From the NCBI RefSeq assembly GCF_002723975.1, contig NZ_BEWO01000004.1, forward strand, positions 62,001 through 126,000: 64,000 nt of DNA, read 5' to 3'. Made by a program: the position numbers and the translations under genes. This DNA comes from Gluconobacter japonicus. Its GTDB lineage: Bacteria; Pseudomonadota; Alphaproteobacteria; Acetobacterales; Acetobacteraceae. Below, in pieces: positions 8,555 through 17,508 of the stretch (its first letter is position 1; the number at the start of each line of letters is the position of its first letter). The notes under the pieces are model-generated. The model ran no database searches, was not told the DNA's origin, and worked only from the letters and a program-made list of their open reading frames with translations.

Positions 8555-9564
8555 GCGAGACCCTTCATACCGAACGTCTGGCCGCCAACCCTGAAGGCAT
8601 CCGCCGCGCTGCTGAACTCCTGAAAGCGGGCAAGCTCGTCGCTTTCGGAACCGAAACCGTTTATGGCCTTGGCGCTCTTGCCTCATCGAATACCGCTGTC
8701 GCCCGTATTTTTGCGGCAAAGGGGCGGCCCCGTTTCAATCCGCTCATCAGCCACCTGGCCGATGCGGAAAGCGCCTTTGCCCAAGCCGAATTGCAGGGCC
8801 GGACAAAAGACATCGCCCATGCGCTGGCAGAAAAATTCTGGCCCGGCCCGCTCACAATGGTGCTTCCCCGGTCTCCAAACTCCACGGTTTCGGACCTCGC
8901 TGCCGCCGGGCTGGACACGCTGGCCCTGCGCGTTCCTCGCGGCAAGACGGCTCTGGCGCTGCTGCGCGAAGTCGGCGCCCCGATTGCAGCCCCATCGGCC
9001 AACATCTCAGGCACCGTCAGCCCGTCAGAGGCCTCGCATGTCCTGCGCTCCCTTGATGGCCGGATTGACGCCATTCTTGATTCCGGCCCCTGCTCGGTCG
9101 GCGTCGAAAGCACCGTTCTGGATCTCACACGGGAAACGCCTGTTCTGCTCCGTCCAGGCGGAGTCACACTGGAAGAACTAAGAGCCCTGTGCGGTAGCAT
9201 TCATCATCCTGATGACTTTACAGAAGCGCTCCCCGCCTCTCCCGGACGTCTGGCCTCCCATTATGCCCCGTCCTTACCCGTTCGGCTGGATGCCTATGAG
9301 GTCGAGCCGAACGAAGCCCTGCTCGCTTTCGGGCCGGCCTTGCCGGGAGCAGGCCTGACGTGGAACCTGAGTGAGACAGGAGATCTGGAAGAAGCAGCAG
9401 CCCGACTTTTCGCAGGACTGCGCTTTCTCGATGCAGAAGGAACAAAACGAGGGCTGACACGGATCGCGGCCCAGCCCATTCCACGACACGGACTCGGTCT
9501 GGCCATCCGGGATCGGCTACGTCGTGCCGCCGAGCCTCGACCGTCTTCCACCTCTCTCGGCTGA
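8551..9564 (+). CDS. tsaC: L-threonylcarbamoyladenylate synthase (Sua5 form)
   Basis: 337 residues, the long Sua5 form. It makes threonylcarbamoyl-AMP from threonine, bicarbonate and ATP, the first step of the t6A37 tRNA modification. The YrdC domain covers about residues 10-205 (KLVAFGTETVYGLGALA, then KGRPRFNPLI, and the late SANISG). The C-terminal Sua5 domain (about 225-337) begins after the ASPGRLASHYAP linker, which gates the active site. The GTG start overlaps the cysQ-like stop. The short hydrophilic protein at 9568 follows by 3 nt. Confidence 0.93.
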   Translation: MSETLHTERLAANPEGIRRAAELLKAGKLVAFGTETVYGLGALASSNTAVARIFAAKGRPRFNPLISHLADAESAFAQAELQGRTKDIAHALAEKFWPGPLTMVLPRSPNSTVSDLAAAGLDTLALRVPRGKTALALLREVGAPIAAPSANISGTVSPSEASHVLRSLDGRIDAILDSGPCSVGVESTVLDLTRETPVLLRPGGVTLEELRALCGSIHHPDDFTEALPASPGRLASHYAPSLPVRLDAYEVEPNEALLAFGPALPGAGLTWNLSETGDLEEAAARLFAGLRFLDAEGTKRGLTRIAAQPIPRHGLGLAIRDRLRRAAEPRPSSTSLG

Positions 9565-9567
9565 TAT

Positions 9568-10047
9568 ATGGGCGAGGCATTCGACCCAAAAGACATCAAG
9601 GTGCTGTCCGACATTCTGGCACTCGTGCTGGAAGAGTCGTCCGGCTCCGCCCAGAACGCACTGGATGCCCTGCGAACACGCGCGCAACGCAACGCTCTGA
9701 CAGGTGGCGCCCTCAAAAACCTCTTCATCAGTCTGGCGACAGACCCAATGCGCACCGGGGCAAGCGCCCGTGAAGCCCAACTTCGGCAGACCATTGCGCG
9801 CCTTGAAGGCGAACTGAGGACACAGCAGATCAAAGTCCGCACTGTTCAGGCCGACCTGAGCCGCACACAGAGGGATGCTTACAGCCTTCAGGCAGAAGTG
9901 GTGACCAACAAGGCACAACAACCATGGCGTTACATAGCAATTGCCTTCGGGGTGAGTGCAGGGTTATTGCTGGGTGTCGCTGCCACCCAGCTTTATCACA
10001 GCCTGACAGACCCTCCCCCGATCGATCGATCGATCTACTTGCGCTAA
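9568..10047 (+). CDS. Hypothetical coiled-coil membrane protein
   Basis: 159 residues, family not recognised. The N-terminal half is helical and charged. Residues about 65-115 are predicted coiled coil (REAQLRQTIARLEGELRTQQ). One membrane segment (YIAIAFGVSAGLLLGVAATQ) lies near the C-terminus, followed by a short tail, so it is probably a C-tail-anchored cytoplasmic protein. It begins 3 nt after tsaC and precedes lptF by about 50 bp. The codons for the last residues include a CGAT tetranucleotide repeat at 10019-10035; copy-number change there would shift the last few codons. Confidence 0.65.
   Translation: MGEAFDPKDIKVLSDILALVLEESSGSAQNALDALRTRAQRNALTGGALKNLFISLATDPMRTGASAREAQLRQTIARLEGELRTQQIKVRTVQADLSRTQRDAYSLQAEVVTNKAQQPWRYIAIAFGVSAGLLLGVAATQLYHSLTDPPPIDRSIYLR
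10019..10035. repeat. CGAT tetranucleotide repeat
   Basis: Four tandem CGAT units plus one C at the extreme 3' end of the coiled-coil membrane protein gene. The unit length is not a multiple of three, so slippage would alter the C-terminal tail. Confidence 0.9.
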
Positions 10048-10099
10048 ATACCGCTTTTTCGCCTTTCTCCCGTCACAGGCTAAGGATACACGAAGGGCC

Positions 10100-11248
10100 A
10101 TGGCCTCTTCCCCCGGCACTTCAGTGCGACACCTGCTGCCCCTTCTCGATCGTTATGTCCTTCGACAGCTTCTGATCGCTCTGCTCGCCCTGACCGGCGG
10201 TGCCGTGGCGCTTATCTGGCTGACGCAGTCACTGCATTTCGTCTCGATGATTGTTCAGCATGGACTGTCCCTGCGCGTCTTCCTGCAGTTGACGTCGCTA
10301 ATGTTGCCGTCTTTCGTGGCCGTAATCCTACCGATTACCACTTTTCTTGTGGTGCTCTTCACCTATCAGCGCATGTCCGGAGACCGCGAACTGACTGTCA
10401 TGCGCGCAGCCGGTCTTTCGCCACTTGAACTGGCGCGCCCGGGCCTGATCTGTGGCGTCACATCCGTCGCACTCTGCTATGTTCTGACGCTCTGGCTGGC
10501 CCCCGTATCGTACCACGCCTTCCACCGGTACGAATTCCAGATCCGCAATCAGATGGCCGCCTTCCTGTTACAGGAAGGTGTATTCACAAAGGTTTCGGGG
10601 GACATGACAGTTTATGTGCGCTCACGGGATGCCAACGGGCTCCTCCACGGCGTTCTGGTGGAAGATGACCGTGACCCGGACGCCCATACCACCATTCTGG
10701 CCGAGCGAGGCACCATCGTCACAGTCAACGATAAACCCAGAGTCGTGCTTTATAACGGCTCCCGCGAGGAAATTGACCACCATACCGGCCGCCTGAACGT
10801 TCTGACCTTCGGCCGAAACACCGTTGACCTCACCTCATCCCATCAGAACAATCACGAGGAACGGGATGCAGCGGAAATGTCCCTCCACGAACTTTTCCAC
10901 CCCAATCCCGCCGAAGTCTCGGAACGGGATCGTGGAAAGTTCGCCGTGGAGGGGTGGCACCGTCTGACAGCCCCCCTGACCGTCCTGTCCTTCGCCATGA
11001 TCGGTCTTGTGGCTGTTCTGCGTGGGGCGTTTTCCCGTCATGGCAACATCACCAGGCCCCTGACAGCCATTCTGACGGTTGTGGGCCTTCAGGCTCTCAC
11101 CCTGATGCTTCAGAACCTTGCAGGCCGAAATCTCGCACTTGTTCCGCTCATCTGGGCGGCTGCCCTTCTTCCCAGCTTCATCTGCGCGGCGCTGCTATTT
11201 GCCGAACAATGGACTGGCACATCCCAGCAGGCGAAGCAGTCTTCATGA
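10100..11248 (+). CDS. lptF: LPS export permease LptF
   Basis: 382-residue inner-membrane subunit of the LptB2FG transporter, which extracts lipopolysaccharide from the inner membrane and pushes it along the periplasmic bridge. Three membrane helices lie in the N-terminal 130 residues (LLIALLALTGGAVALIWL and following), then a periplasmic beta-jellyroll (about 140-260) and three further helices. The YQRMSGDRELTVMRAAGLSP segment near residue 90 is the coupling helix that contacts the ATPase. Its stop overlaps the lptG start as ATGA. The LptB ATPase is not in this window. Confidence 0.93.
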   Translation: MASSPGTSVRHLLPLLDRYVLRQLLIALLALTGGAVALIWLTQSLHFVSMIVQHGLSLRVFLQLTSLMLPSFVAVILPITTFLVVLFTYQRMSGDRELTVMRAAGLSPLELARPGLICGVTSVALCYVLTLWLAPVSYHAFHRYEFQIRNQMAAFLLQEGVFTKVSGDMTVYVRSRDANGLLHGVLVEDDRDPDAHTTILAERGTIVTVNDKPRVVLYNGSREEIDHHTGRLNVLTFGRNTVDLTSSHQNNHEERDAAEMSLHELFHPNPAEVSERDRGKFAVEGWHRLTAPLTVLSFAMIGLVAVLRGAFSRHGNITRPLTAILTVVGLQALTLMLQNLAGRNLALVPLIWAAALLPSFICAALLFAEQWTGTSQQAKQSS

Positions 11249-12432
11249 AGCGCATGTTCTACAGTCGGCGCGGCTGGTTCTCCACGCTGCTCCATACGTT
11301 GCGTCCTCAGGAAACCGAGGTCGGTTTCTCCACGACGCTGGCAATCTATATTGCCCGTCATTTTACACTGAACACGCTCGCCATGGTGCTGGCCCTGACC
11401 GGGCTCGTCTCCCTGTTCGACTTCATCGACCTGCTTCGCCGTGCAGCAACGCGCCCCGACGTCCCAACCAGCCTCATTCTGGAAATCGCAGGGCTGCACA
11501 TCCCGTACTACATTATCTACGTGCTGCCCTTTGGCATCCTACTGGGCGGAATTGTCTGCTTTTCGCGCCTGACGCGGTCTTCGGAACTGATCGTGGCCCG
11601 TGCCGCCGGCATCTCCGCATGGCAGTTCCTCGCCAGTCCGCTGGCCTGCGCGCTGATGATCGGACTTTTCACAACCACGGGAATTTCCGCCCTGTCGTCC
11701 ACCATGTACCGGCAGGCAGAATTCCTGGATCAGTCTTACCTGCGAACGGGCGGCGGTCCCCTCACGATGCAGGGCGGCGAATTATGGCTTCGGCAGGCCG
11801 ATGAAGGGCTCGTTCCATACGGCGTTGCCATTCTCCATGCCCAGAATGTGCGTCTGAACAAAAGCACTCTGGAAGTTTCAGGCGTTACAATTTTCCGCCT
11901 GGATGACCGTGACCGTCTGATTGTGCGCGTTGAATCACCGCTGGGTATTCTGGCCAATCAGGAATGGCACCTCAATGATTCGGCCGTTCTGAAGCCCGAT
12001 CATCTTCCTCAGAAAATTGGTGCCCTGACGCTCCCGTCGGATCTGACGGTCAGCCGCATTCAAGAGAGTTTTGCCTCTCCTGATACGCTCTCTGTCTTTA
12101 CTTTGCCGGGATTCATCCACCTGCTGGAACACTCCGGTTTCCCGTCGATCCGTCACAGGTTACATTTCCAATCGCTTCTGGCTCTTCCCATCCTTGCTGG
12201 TACAATGGCATTGGTATCCGCAGGGTTTTCGATGCGCCCCACACGGCGCGGCGGGGTAGCCCGGATGCTGGGATCGGGAATTGCTGCAGGTTTTGCACTT
12301 TTTACCATCTCGAAAGTGGCTGAACAGTTTGGTGAATCCGGTGCATTGCCGCCGGTTCTTGCAGCATGGGCACCTACGGGCGCAGGGCTTTGTCTTGCGG
12401 TCGCGCTTCTGCTGCACATGGAGGATGGTTGA
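11245..12432 (+). CDS. lptG: LPS export permease LptG
   Basis: 395-residue partner of LptF in LptB2FG. The N-terminus STTLAIYIARHFTLNTLAMV starts the first membrane helix; the coupling-helix segment FSRLTRSSELIVARAAGISAW lies near residue 115; a periplasmic jellyroll domain and three C-terminal helices follow. The ATG at 11245 overlaps the lptF stop, and the gene's TGA overlaps the lptD start as TGATG. This order lptF-lptG-lptD-surA is common in alphaproteobacteria. Confidence 0.93.
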   Translation: MKRMFYSRRGWFSTLLHTLRPQETEVGFSTTLAIYIARHFTLNTLAMVLALTGLVSLFDFIDLLRRAATRPDVPTSLILEIAGLHIPYYIIYVLPFGILLGGIVCFSRLTRSSELIVARAAGISAWQFLASPLACALMIGLFTTTGISALSSTMYRQAEFLDQSYLRTGGGPLTMQGGELWLRQADEGLVPYGVAILHAQNVRLNKSTLEVSGVTIFRLDDRDRLIVRVESPLGILANQEWHLNDSAVLKPDHLPQKIGALTLPSDLTVSRIQESFASPDTLSVFTLPGFIHLLEHSGFPSIRHRLHFQSLLALPILAGTMALVSAGFSMRPTRRGGVARMLGSGIAAGFALFTISKVAEQFGESGALPPVLAAWAPTGAGLCLAVALLLHMEDG

Positions 12433-14750
12433 TGTCGGTGCCCCGGTGGCTCCCTAAACGCGCTCGCAGGTACGTTTCCCTTGCAAGCGCCGCCCTGACG
12501 GGAACAGCGCTCGTGGCGCCGCAGGACATGTTTGCCAATACGATGCAGCGCGACAACACGCATATCATCGTTATTGGGAAACCTACGTCTGAACGCGATC
12601 CCCTGACCTACCTTACCGATAGCGAAAGCTATGCCAAAAATGGCCTTGTCACGTGGGAAGGCAACGTCCGGATCTGGCAGGGCGATCATGCGCTTCGTGC
12701 CGACAAGATTACCTATGATCGCAATACAGGCGTTCTGGCAGCAACCGGTCATGTTGCCATCATGGAGCCGGATGGCAGCACCACCTATGCCACCTATATG
12801 GAATTCAGCCATGGCATGCATGATGGAATTGGCACATCCATCTACATGAGAATGCAGGACAATGCGAAGCTGGCCGGAAACGGAATGCGTCGCACGAACG
12901 GCCTCATCAACGATCTGTCACACGCCGTCTATACGGCCTGTGAAATCTGCGCCAAACGCCCGGACGCACCACCTTTCTGGCAATTCCAGGCCTATGGCGC
13001 GACACAGGACACTCAGCACAAGCGGATAGAATTTGATCATGCCTGGCTGAAAATGCTGGGGCTGCCCGTCTTCTACTTCCCGTTCTTCTCCATGAGTGAC
13101 CCGTCCGTAAAGCGCCAGAGCGGCTTTCTGATGGCTGGCATCAGCCCGCATGACAGATATCTCGGCACCTATTTTACGCTCCCCTATTTCTGGGCGATCG
13201 ACGAGCATCAGGATCTGACAGTCCGTGGGCTCGTCTCCTCAAAAACCGGGCCGGAAGTTACAGCCGAATATCGAAACCGCTTCAACTTCGGCACGCTGGA
13301 TATTACAGCCGGTGGCGCCTACGACACCAACCGGGAAAGCCGTTACACCAATACCTTTGGCAACAACGTCAACTCCTCAGGCGAATACGGCCTTCAAGGA
13401 TATATTTTTGGCCGGGGGGAGGCCTCCCTCAGCAAGAACTGGCTGGTAGGTGCGAACATCAACCTCGCAACATCCGCCAACTACATGCGTGATTATCGCG
13501 TTCCGGGCTACGGCTCGGAAATGCTGAACTCGAATATCTTCCTTGAAGGATATGGCATCGGGTCTTACGCGCGCGTCGATGCGCAGGCTTATCAGGGTCT
13601 GAACCAGGGCGTCATTCAGAACTCGGATCTTCCCTGGGTTCTTCCCCGATTTACTTATGCTTTTCAGGGACAACCGGACGCACTCGGTGGTCGGTTCAGC
13701 CTGAACACCACAGATTTTGACGTTTATCGTGTGAACGGCGTCTCCGATCAACGCGGTCAGCTTCAGATGCAATGGGACCGTCCATTCCATAACAGTTGGG
13801 GTCAACAGTTTCTGGTCACGGCACGCTTGGATTCGAATATCTATCGTGCCACCCGGTCCTACCAGCAGCCCCTGTACTACACAGCCCAGGGCACGAAGTT
13901 TACAGGGCAGGTCCTGCCAACAATTGCTGTTAAGATGAACTGGCCATTCCTGCGTTCTTTCGCGCATGGGCGTGGTTCACAGATCTTCGAGCCCATCGTA
14001 CAGGCGATTGCAGCCCCCAACACAGGCAACTCTTCCAACAGCTACATGCCGAACGAAGACAGCCTGACCTACGAATTCACGGATACGACCCTCTTCTCAC
14101 TCAACCGCTATAATGGCACGGACCGTCTTGATGGTGGCTTACGTGCCAATGTTGGCGTGCACCAGAACTGGGTGTGGAACGGACATACGATCGATATGCT
14201 CGTAGGCGAAAGCTTTCAGGAGCATGTCACCCACAACCGTATCCCCTATTCTGGCCTAGACCATCATCTGTCTGACCCGGTCGGTCGACTGCGAATTTCT
14301 CCAAACCAGTATGTCGATGTCACCGCACGAGGGCGCTACAATCCTTGGACCCGTCAGCTTGATTATGGCGAAGGTCTGATGAGTACAGGCATCCCTGCCC
14401 TGCGGTTCACCGCGGGCTATATCTATGCTCCGGTGACCCCATACTATTACTATGCAACGAACTACCGCACGAATGGCGTCAACACGCCTTACACCGTAAA
14501 AACGAACGAAATTACGGGCGGCGTATCTACGCACTGGCGTCAGTATCATGCGTCCGGTTTCTTCCGTCGCAGTCTCTCCCGGAAACAGTTCGTCGCAAAT
14601 GGCGGGGATGTTGGCTATTCCAACGACTGCTTCGGGCTGGATATCATGTATATCAAACAGTACACACGGATCGGCGGCGAGCAGCGGAACACCACAGTGA
14701 TGTTCAACTTCACGTTCAAAACGATCGGCACCTTCGGAATCAACGGCTGA
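12432..14750 (+). CDS. lptD: LPS-assembly protein LptD
   Basis: 772-residue outer-membrane beta-barrel that inserts lipopolysaccharide in the outer leaflet. An N-terminal signal region (ASAALTGTALVAPQDMFA) is followed by the periplasmic LptA-like jellyroll (about residues 50-160; ESYAKNGLVTWEGNVRIWQG) and a 26-strand-type barrel rich in alternating aromatic residues. Cysteines occur at CEIC near residue 168 and a single Cys in NDCFGLD near the C-terminus; E. coli LptD uses two Cys pairs for disulfides, so the disulfide scheme here may be reduced. The start at 12432 is coupled to lptG. Confidence 0.93.
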   Translation: MSVPRWLPKRARRYVSLASAALTGTALVAPQDMFANTMQRDNTHIIVIGKPTSERDPLTYLTDSESYAKNGLVTWEGNVRIWQGDHALRADKITYDRNTGVLAATGHVAIMEPDGSTTYATYMEFSHGMHDGIGTSIYMRMQDNAKLAGNGMRRTNGLINDLSHAVYTACEICAKRPDAPPFWQFQAYGATQDTQHKRIEFDHAWLKMLGLPVFYFPFFSMSDPSVKRQSGFLMAGISPHDRYLGTYFTLPYFWAIDEHQDLTVRGLVSSKTGPEVTAEYRNRFNFGTLDITAGGAYDTNRESRYTNTFGNNVNSSGEYGLQGYIFGRGEASLSKNWLVGANINLATSANYMRDYRVPGYGSEMLNSNIFLEGYGIGSYARVDAQAYQGLNQGVIQNSDLPWVLPRFTYAFQGQPDALGGRFSLNTTDFDVYRVNGVSDQRGQLQMQWDRPFHNSWGQQFLVTARLDSNIYRATRSYQQPLYYTAQGTKFTGQVLPTIAVKMNWPFLRSFAHGRGSQIFEPIVQAIAAPNTGNSSNSYMPNEDSLTYEFTDTTLFSLNRYNGTDRLDGGLRANVGVHQNWVWNGHTIDMLVGESFQEHVTHNRIPYSGLDHHLSDPVGRLRISPNQYVDVTARGRYNPWTRQLDYGEGLMSTGIPALRFTAGYIYAPVTPYYYYATNYRTNGVNTPYTVKTNEITGGVSTHWRQYHASGFFRRSLSRKQFVANGGDVGYSNDCFGLDIMYIKQYTRIGGEQRNTTVMFNFTFKTIGTFGING

Positions 14751-14752
14751 GC

Positions 14753-16111
14753 ATGTCCAAGACCCAACGCACCGCACCTACGGCCCTGGCTGCCCTGCTG
14801 GCTCTCTCTGTCGCAGCGCCCGCCGCTTTGGCCCATCCCGCTCCAGCACATAAAAATGTGCCCCAGAAAGCAGCAGCTCCGGCAAAGCCACCGCCGGAGG
14901 ATCAGATCCTTGCCGTCATCAACGGCCAGGTTCTGACGCAGCGTGATGTGGATAACCGCGCGAAACTGTTCGTGCTCTCAACCGGCCTGCCCGTCAGCCC
15001 GGACGTCATGAACCGCATGCGCGGACAGATTATCCATCAGCTGATTGATGAGCGCCTCAAGACGCAGGAAATGCTCAAGAGACACATCAATGTCGAGCCA
15101 GAGCAGATTGCCGCAGCCATCAGCAACATCGAACAGCGCAACGGCATGCCCAAAAATGCCCTGCGTGACCGTCTTGCTTCTGATGGCGTATCTCTGACCA
15201 CCCTGATTGACCAGATCCGTGTCCAGATCGGCTGGATGCAGGTTCTGCGTGAACAGCTTGGCGAAGGCGGCCGCATCACGGCAACGCAGATTGCCCAGCG
15301 CGAACAGGCGCTTCAGGCCGAACAGGGTCGGGCACAGTACATGATGAGCGAAATTTTCGTTCCTGTGGCGGACCCTCGCCACGACGAAAACGAACTCACC
15401 TTTACCCGCACCATCATTACCCAGCTTCGCAATGGCGCACCCTTCCCCATTGTGGCGGCTCAGTTCTCCCAGGCACAGTCGGCGCTTGATGGCGGCTCTA
15501 TGGGATGGGTTCAGGAAGACAATCTCGATCCAGAGGTTGTGAACATCGTACGTCAGATGCCAATCGGCGCCATCTCCAACCCGATTCAGGTTGCAGGCGG
15601 TTTCGTCATTGCCACGGTTCAGGCCAAACGCGTCGTAGGAAAGCAGATGGGAACACTGGTCGCACTGCGACAGGCGTTCTTCCCATTCGATGCGCCTCTG
15701 AACCCGCAGAATCCAACGCCGCAGCAGCAGGCCTCCTTACAGAAGGCAACACAGGCTATCCAGACCATCCATAGCTGTGACGCCTTGGAAGCCCTGAACA
15801 AGTCTCTCGGGGAAAAGCGCCCCAGCAATCCAGGAACCCAGGTTCTGGAGCGCCTTGCTCCCCAGATGCGCTCGGTTATCGAGCCGCTGCCCGTCAACAA
15901 AGTCAGCCGCCCGCTGGTTTCCATGGATGGAATTGCCTTGCTTATGGTCTGTGACCGTCAGCAGAAAAATCTGGCACAGCAGACACCGGGCGAAATTGCC
16001 GATCAGCTCATGAACGAACGCGTGGAACAGGCGTCCCGCCAGCTTCAGCGCGATCTGCAGCGCCGTTCCATCATCGACATCCGCCCTGCCGCAAAACCGG
16101 CGCTGAACTGA
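14753..16111 (+). CDS. surA: Peptidyl-prolyl isomerase/chaperone SurA
   Basis: 452-residue periplasmic chaperone for outer-membrane proteins such as LptD. A signal peptide (ALLALSVAAPAALA) comes first, then the SurA_N domain (ILAVINGQVLTQRDVDNRAK and the helical region to about residue 185), a parvulin domain around residues 195-290 (SEIFVPV ... FSQAQSALDGGSMGWVQ) and a C-terminal part of about 130 residues that looks like a degenerate second parvulin domain. It starts 2 nt after lptD and ends 1 nt before rsmA. The pdxA gene often found between surA and rsmA is absent. Confidence 0.9.
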   Translation: MSKTQRTAPTALAALLALSVAAPAALAHPAPAHKNVPQKAAAPAKPPPEDQILAVINGQVLTQRDVDNRAKLFVLSTGLPVSPDVMNRMRGQIIHQLIDERLKTQEMLKRHINVEPEQIAAAISNIEQRNGMPKNALRDRLASDGVSLTTLIDQIRVQIGWMQVLREQLGEGGRITATQIAQREQALQAEQGRAQYMMSEIFVPVADPRHDENELTFTRTIITQLRNGAPFPIVAAQFSQAQSALDGGSMGWVQEDNLDPEVVNIVRQMPIGAISNPIQVAGGFVIATVQAKRVVGKQMGTLVALRQAFFPFDAPLNPQNPTPQQQASLQKATQAIQTIHSCDALEALNKSLGEKRPSNPGTQVLERLAPQMRSVIEPLPVNKVSRPLVSMDGIALLMVCDRQQKNLAQQTPGEIADQLMNERVEQASRQLQRDLQRRSIIDIRPAAKPALN

Positions 16112-16112
16112 C

Positions 16113-16937
16113 GTGAACCTTCCTTCCCTTAAAGACACCATTCAGGCCCATGGTCTGGATGCCAAAAAGTCTCTCGGTCAGCACTTTCTTCTCGATCCGG
16201 GCATCTGCGCCCGGATTGTTTCTCTCGGCGGAGATCTGACGGGCCGCAGTGTTGTGGAAATTGGCCCGGGACCCGGTGGTCTGACCCGCGCTCTGCTTGA
16301 AAGTCCCGCAGCGCGTGTTGATGCCGTCGAAATTGACGAACGAGCTTGGCCTCTGCTGGACGAACTGGCAGGCTATTATCCCGACCGGTTGCATGTCGTT
16401 CGTCAGGATGCCCTGAAGCTAGATGCAGCAAGCCTTGCTCCTGCCCCGCGTCAGATTATCGCCAACCTGCCCTATAACGTCGCGACACCTCTGCTCGTAG
16501 GCTGGCTAAAGCAGGCCGCATCCTGGGAACGTCTGTCCCTGATGTTTCAGCTGGAAGTGGCCGAGCGTATCTGCGCGGCCCCAGACACATCGGCCTATGG
16601 CCGGCTGGCCGTGCTGTCTCAATGGTGTGCCTCCTGCTCCGTCGCCCTCCGTATCCCCCCGGGAGCCTTCTCGCCGCCGCCAAAAGTCCATTCTGCCGTT
16701 GCTGTCCTGATCCCTCATGCAGAACAGCCGGAACCGGCTCTCTTTCGTGCCATGGAACGGGTGACAGCAGCGGCTTTTGGACAGCGCCGCAAAATGCTCC
16801 GCTCCTCCCTCAAGTCCATTGGCGGAGAAGCTCTTCTGGCCGAAGCAGGGATCGAACCAACCCGACGCGCCGAAACCCTTTCGGTCGCAGAATTCGCACG
16901 TCTTGCAGAACTGCACCTTGCCCGTTCCCGGTCCTGA
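16113..16937 (+). CDS. rsmA: 16S rRNA (A1518/A1519) dimethyltransferase
   Basis: 274-residue RsmA/KsgA, which dimethylates two adenines in the 3' hairpin of 16S rRNA, a late ribosome-assembly step. The signature KKSLGQHFLLDPGICARIV near residue 18, the SAM-binding VVEIGPGPGGLTRALL, and the catalytic NLPYNVATPLL (NLPY) are all present. The C-terminal helical domain has the FGQRRKMLRSSLK motif. The GTG start lies 1 nt after surA. Its 3' end overlaps the proposed start of tag by about 20 bp. Confidence 0.96.
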   Translation: MNLPSLKDTIQAHGLDAKKSLGQHFLLDPGICARIVSLGGDLTGRSVVEIGPGPGGLTRALLESPAARVDAVEIDERAWPLLDELAGYYPDRLHVVRQDALKLDAASLAPAPRQIIANLPYNVATPLLVGWLKQAASWERLSLMFQLEVAERICAAPDTSAYGRLAVLSQWCASCSVALRIPPGAFSPPPKVHSAVAVLIPHAEQPEPALFRAMERVTAAAFGQRRKMLRSSLKSIGGEALLAEAGIEPTRRAETLSVAEFARLAELHLARSRS

Positions 16938-17508
16938 CCACCCACGTTGCCGCTGGGCTATGACAGATCCGCTTCTTCGTCAGTACCATGACGAAGAATG
17001 GGGCGTCCCTGTCAGGGACAGCCGCCTTCTGTGGGAAACTCTGGTTCTGGAAAGCTTTCAGGCCGGCCTGTCCTGGCTGATTGTCCTGCGTCGTCGAGAA
17101 GGGTTCCGACGTGCTTTTGCCGGTTTTGACCCGGAAAAAATTGCCCTGTTTACAGATGCCGATGTTGATCGGCTGATGCAAGATGAAGGCATTATTCGTG
17201 CTCGTGCCAAAATTGTAGCAACCATCGGGAATGCCCGCGCCTATCTCGCCATGCGAGGCAATGGCGAAGATTTTGCGGATTTCATCTCGAAACTGGTTCC
17301 TGACGCTCCGCTTCATAATCCCAGTGGAACGGTCCTGAGCCAGTCTCCGCTATCCTTGAAAATTTCAAAAGAACTGAAGTCTCGTGGCTTTCGTTTCGTC
17401 GGGCCCGTCATCGTCTATGCATGGATGCAGGCCGTGGGCCTGGTACACGACCATGACCCATCCTGCTTTCGCTATACACCGAAAAGAGAGGTCTCTTCAG
17501 ACCTCTGA
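16918..17508 (+). CDS. tag: DNA-3-methyladenine glycosylase I
   Basis: 196 residues from TTG 16918; removes 3-methyladenine from alkylated DNA. Tag hallmarks are PRCRWAMTDPLLRQYHDEEWG, where the Cys and the His (YHD) are zinc ligands, WETLVLESFQAGLSW, and the C-terminal HDHDPSCF that carries the remaining zinc ligands. Because the first zinc Cys must be included, the start has to lie before the ATG at 16960; TTG 16918 gives a length close to E. coli Tag (187), but the ribosome-binding sequence is weak, so the exact start is uncertain. The 3' end overlaps cfa convergently by 12 bp. Confidence 0.85.
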   Translation: MPVPGPDHPRCRWAMTDPLLRQYHDEEWGVPVRDSRLLWETLVLESFQAGLSWLIVLRRREGFRRAFAGFDPEKIALFTDADVDRLMQDEGIIRARAKIVATIGNARAYLAMRGNGEDFADFISKLVPDAPLHNPSGTVLSQSPLSLKISKELKSRGFRFVGPVIVYAWMQAVGLVHDHDPSCFRYTPKREVSSDL

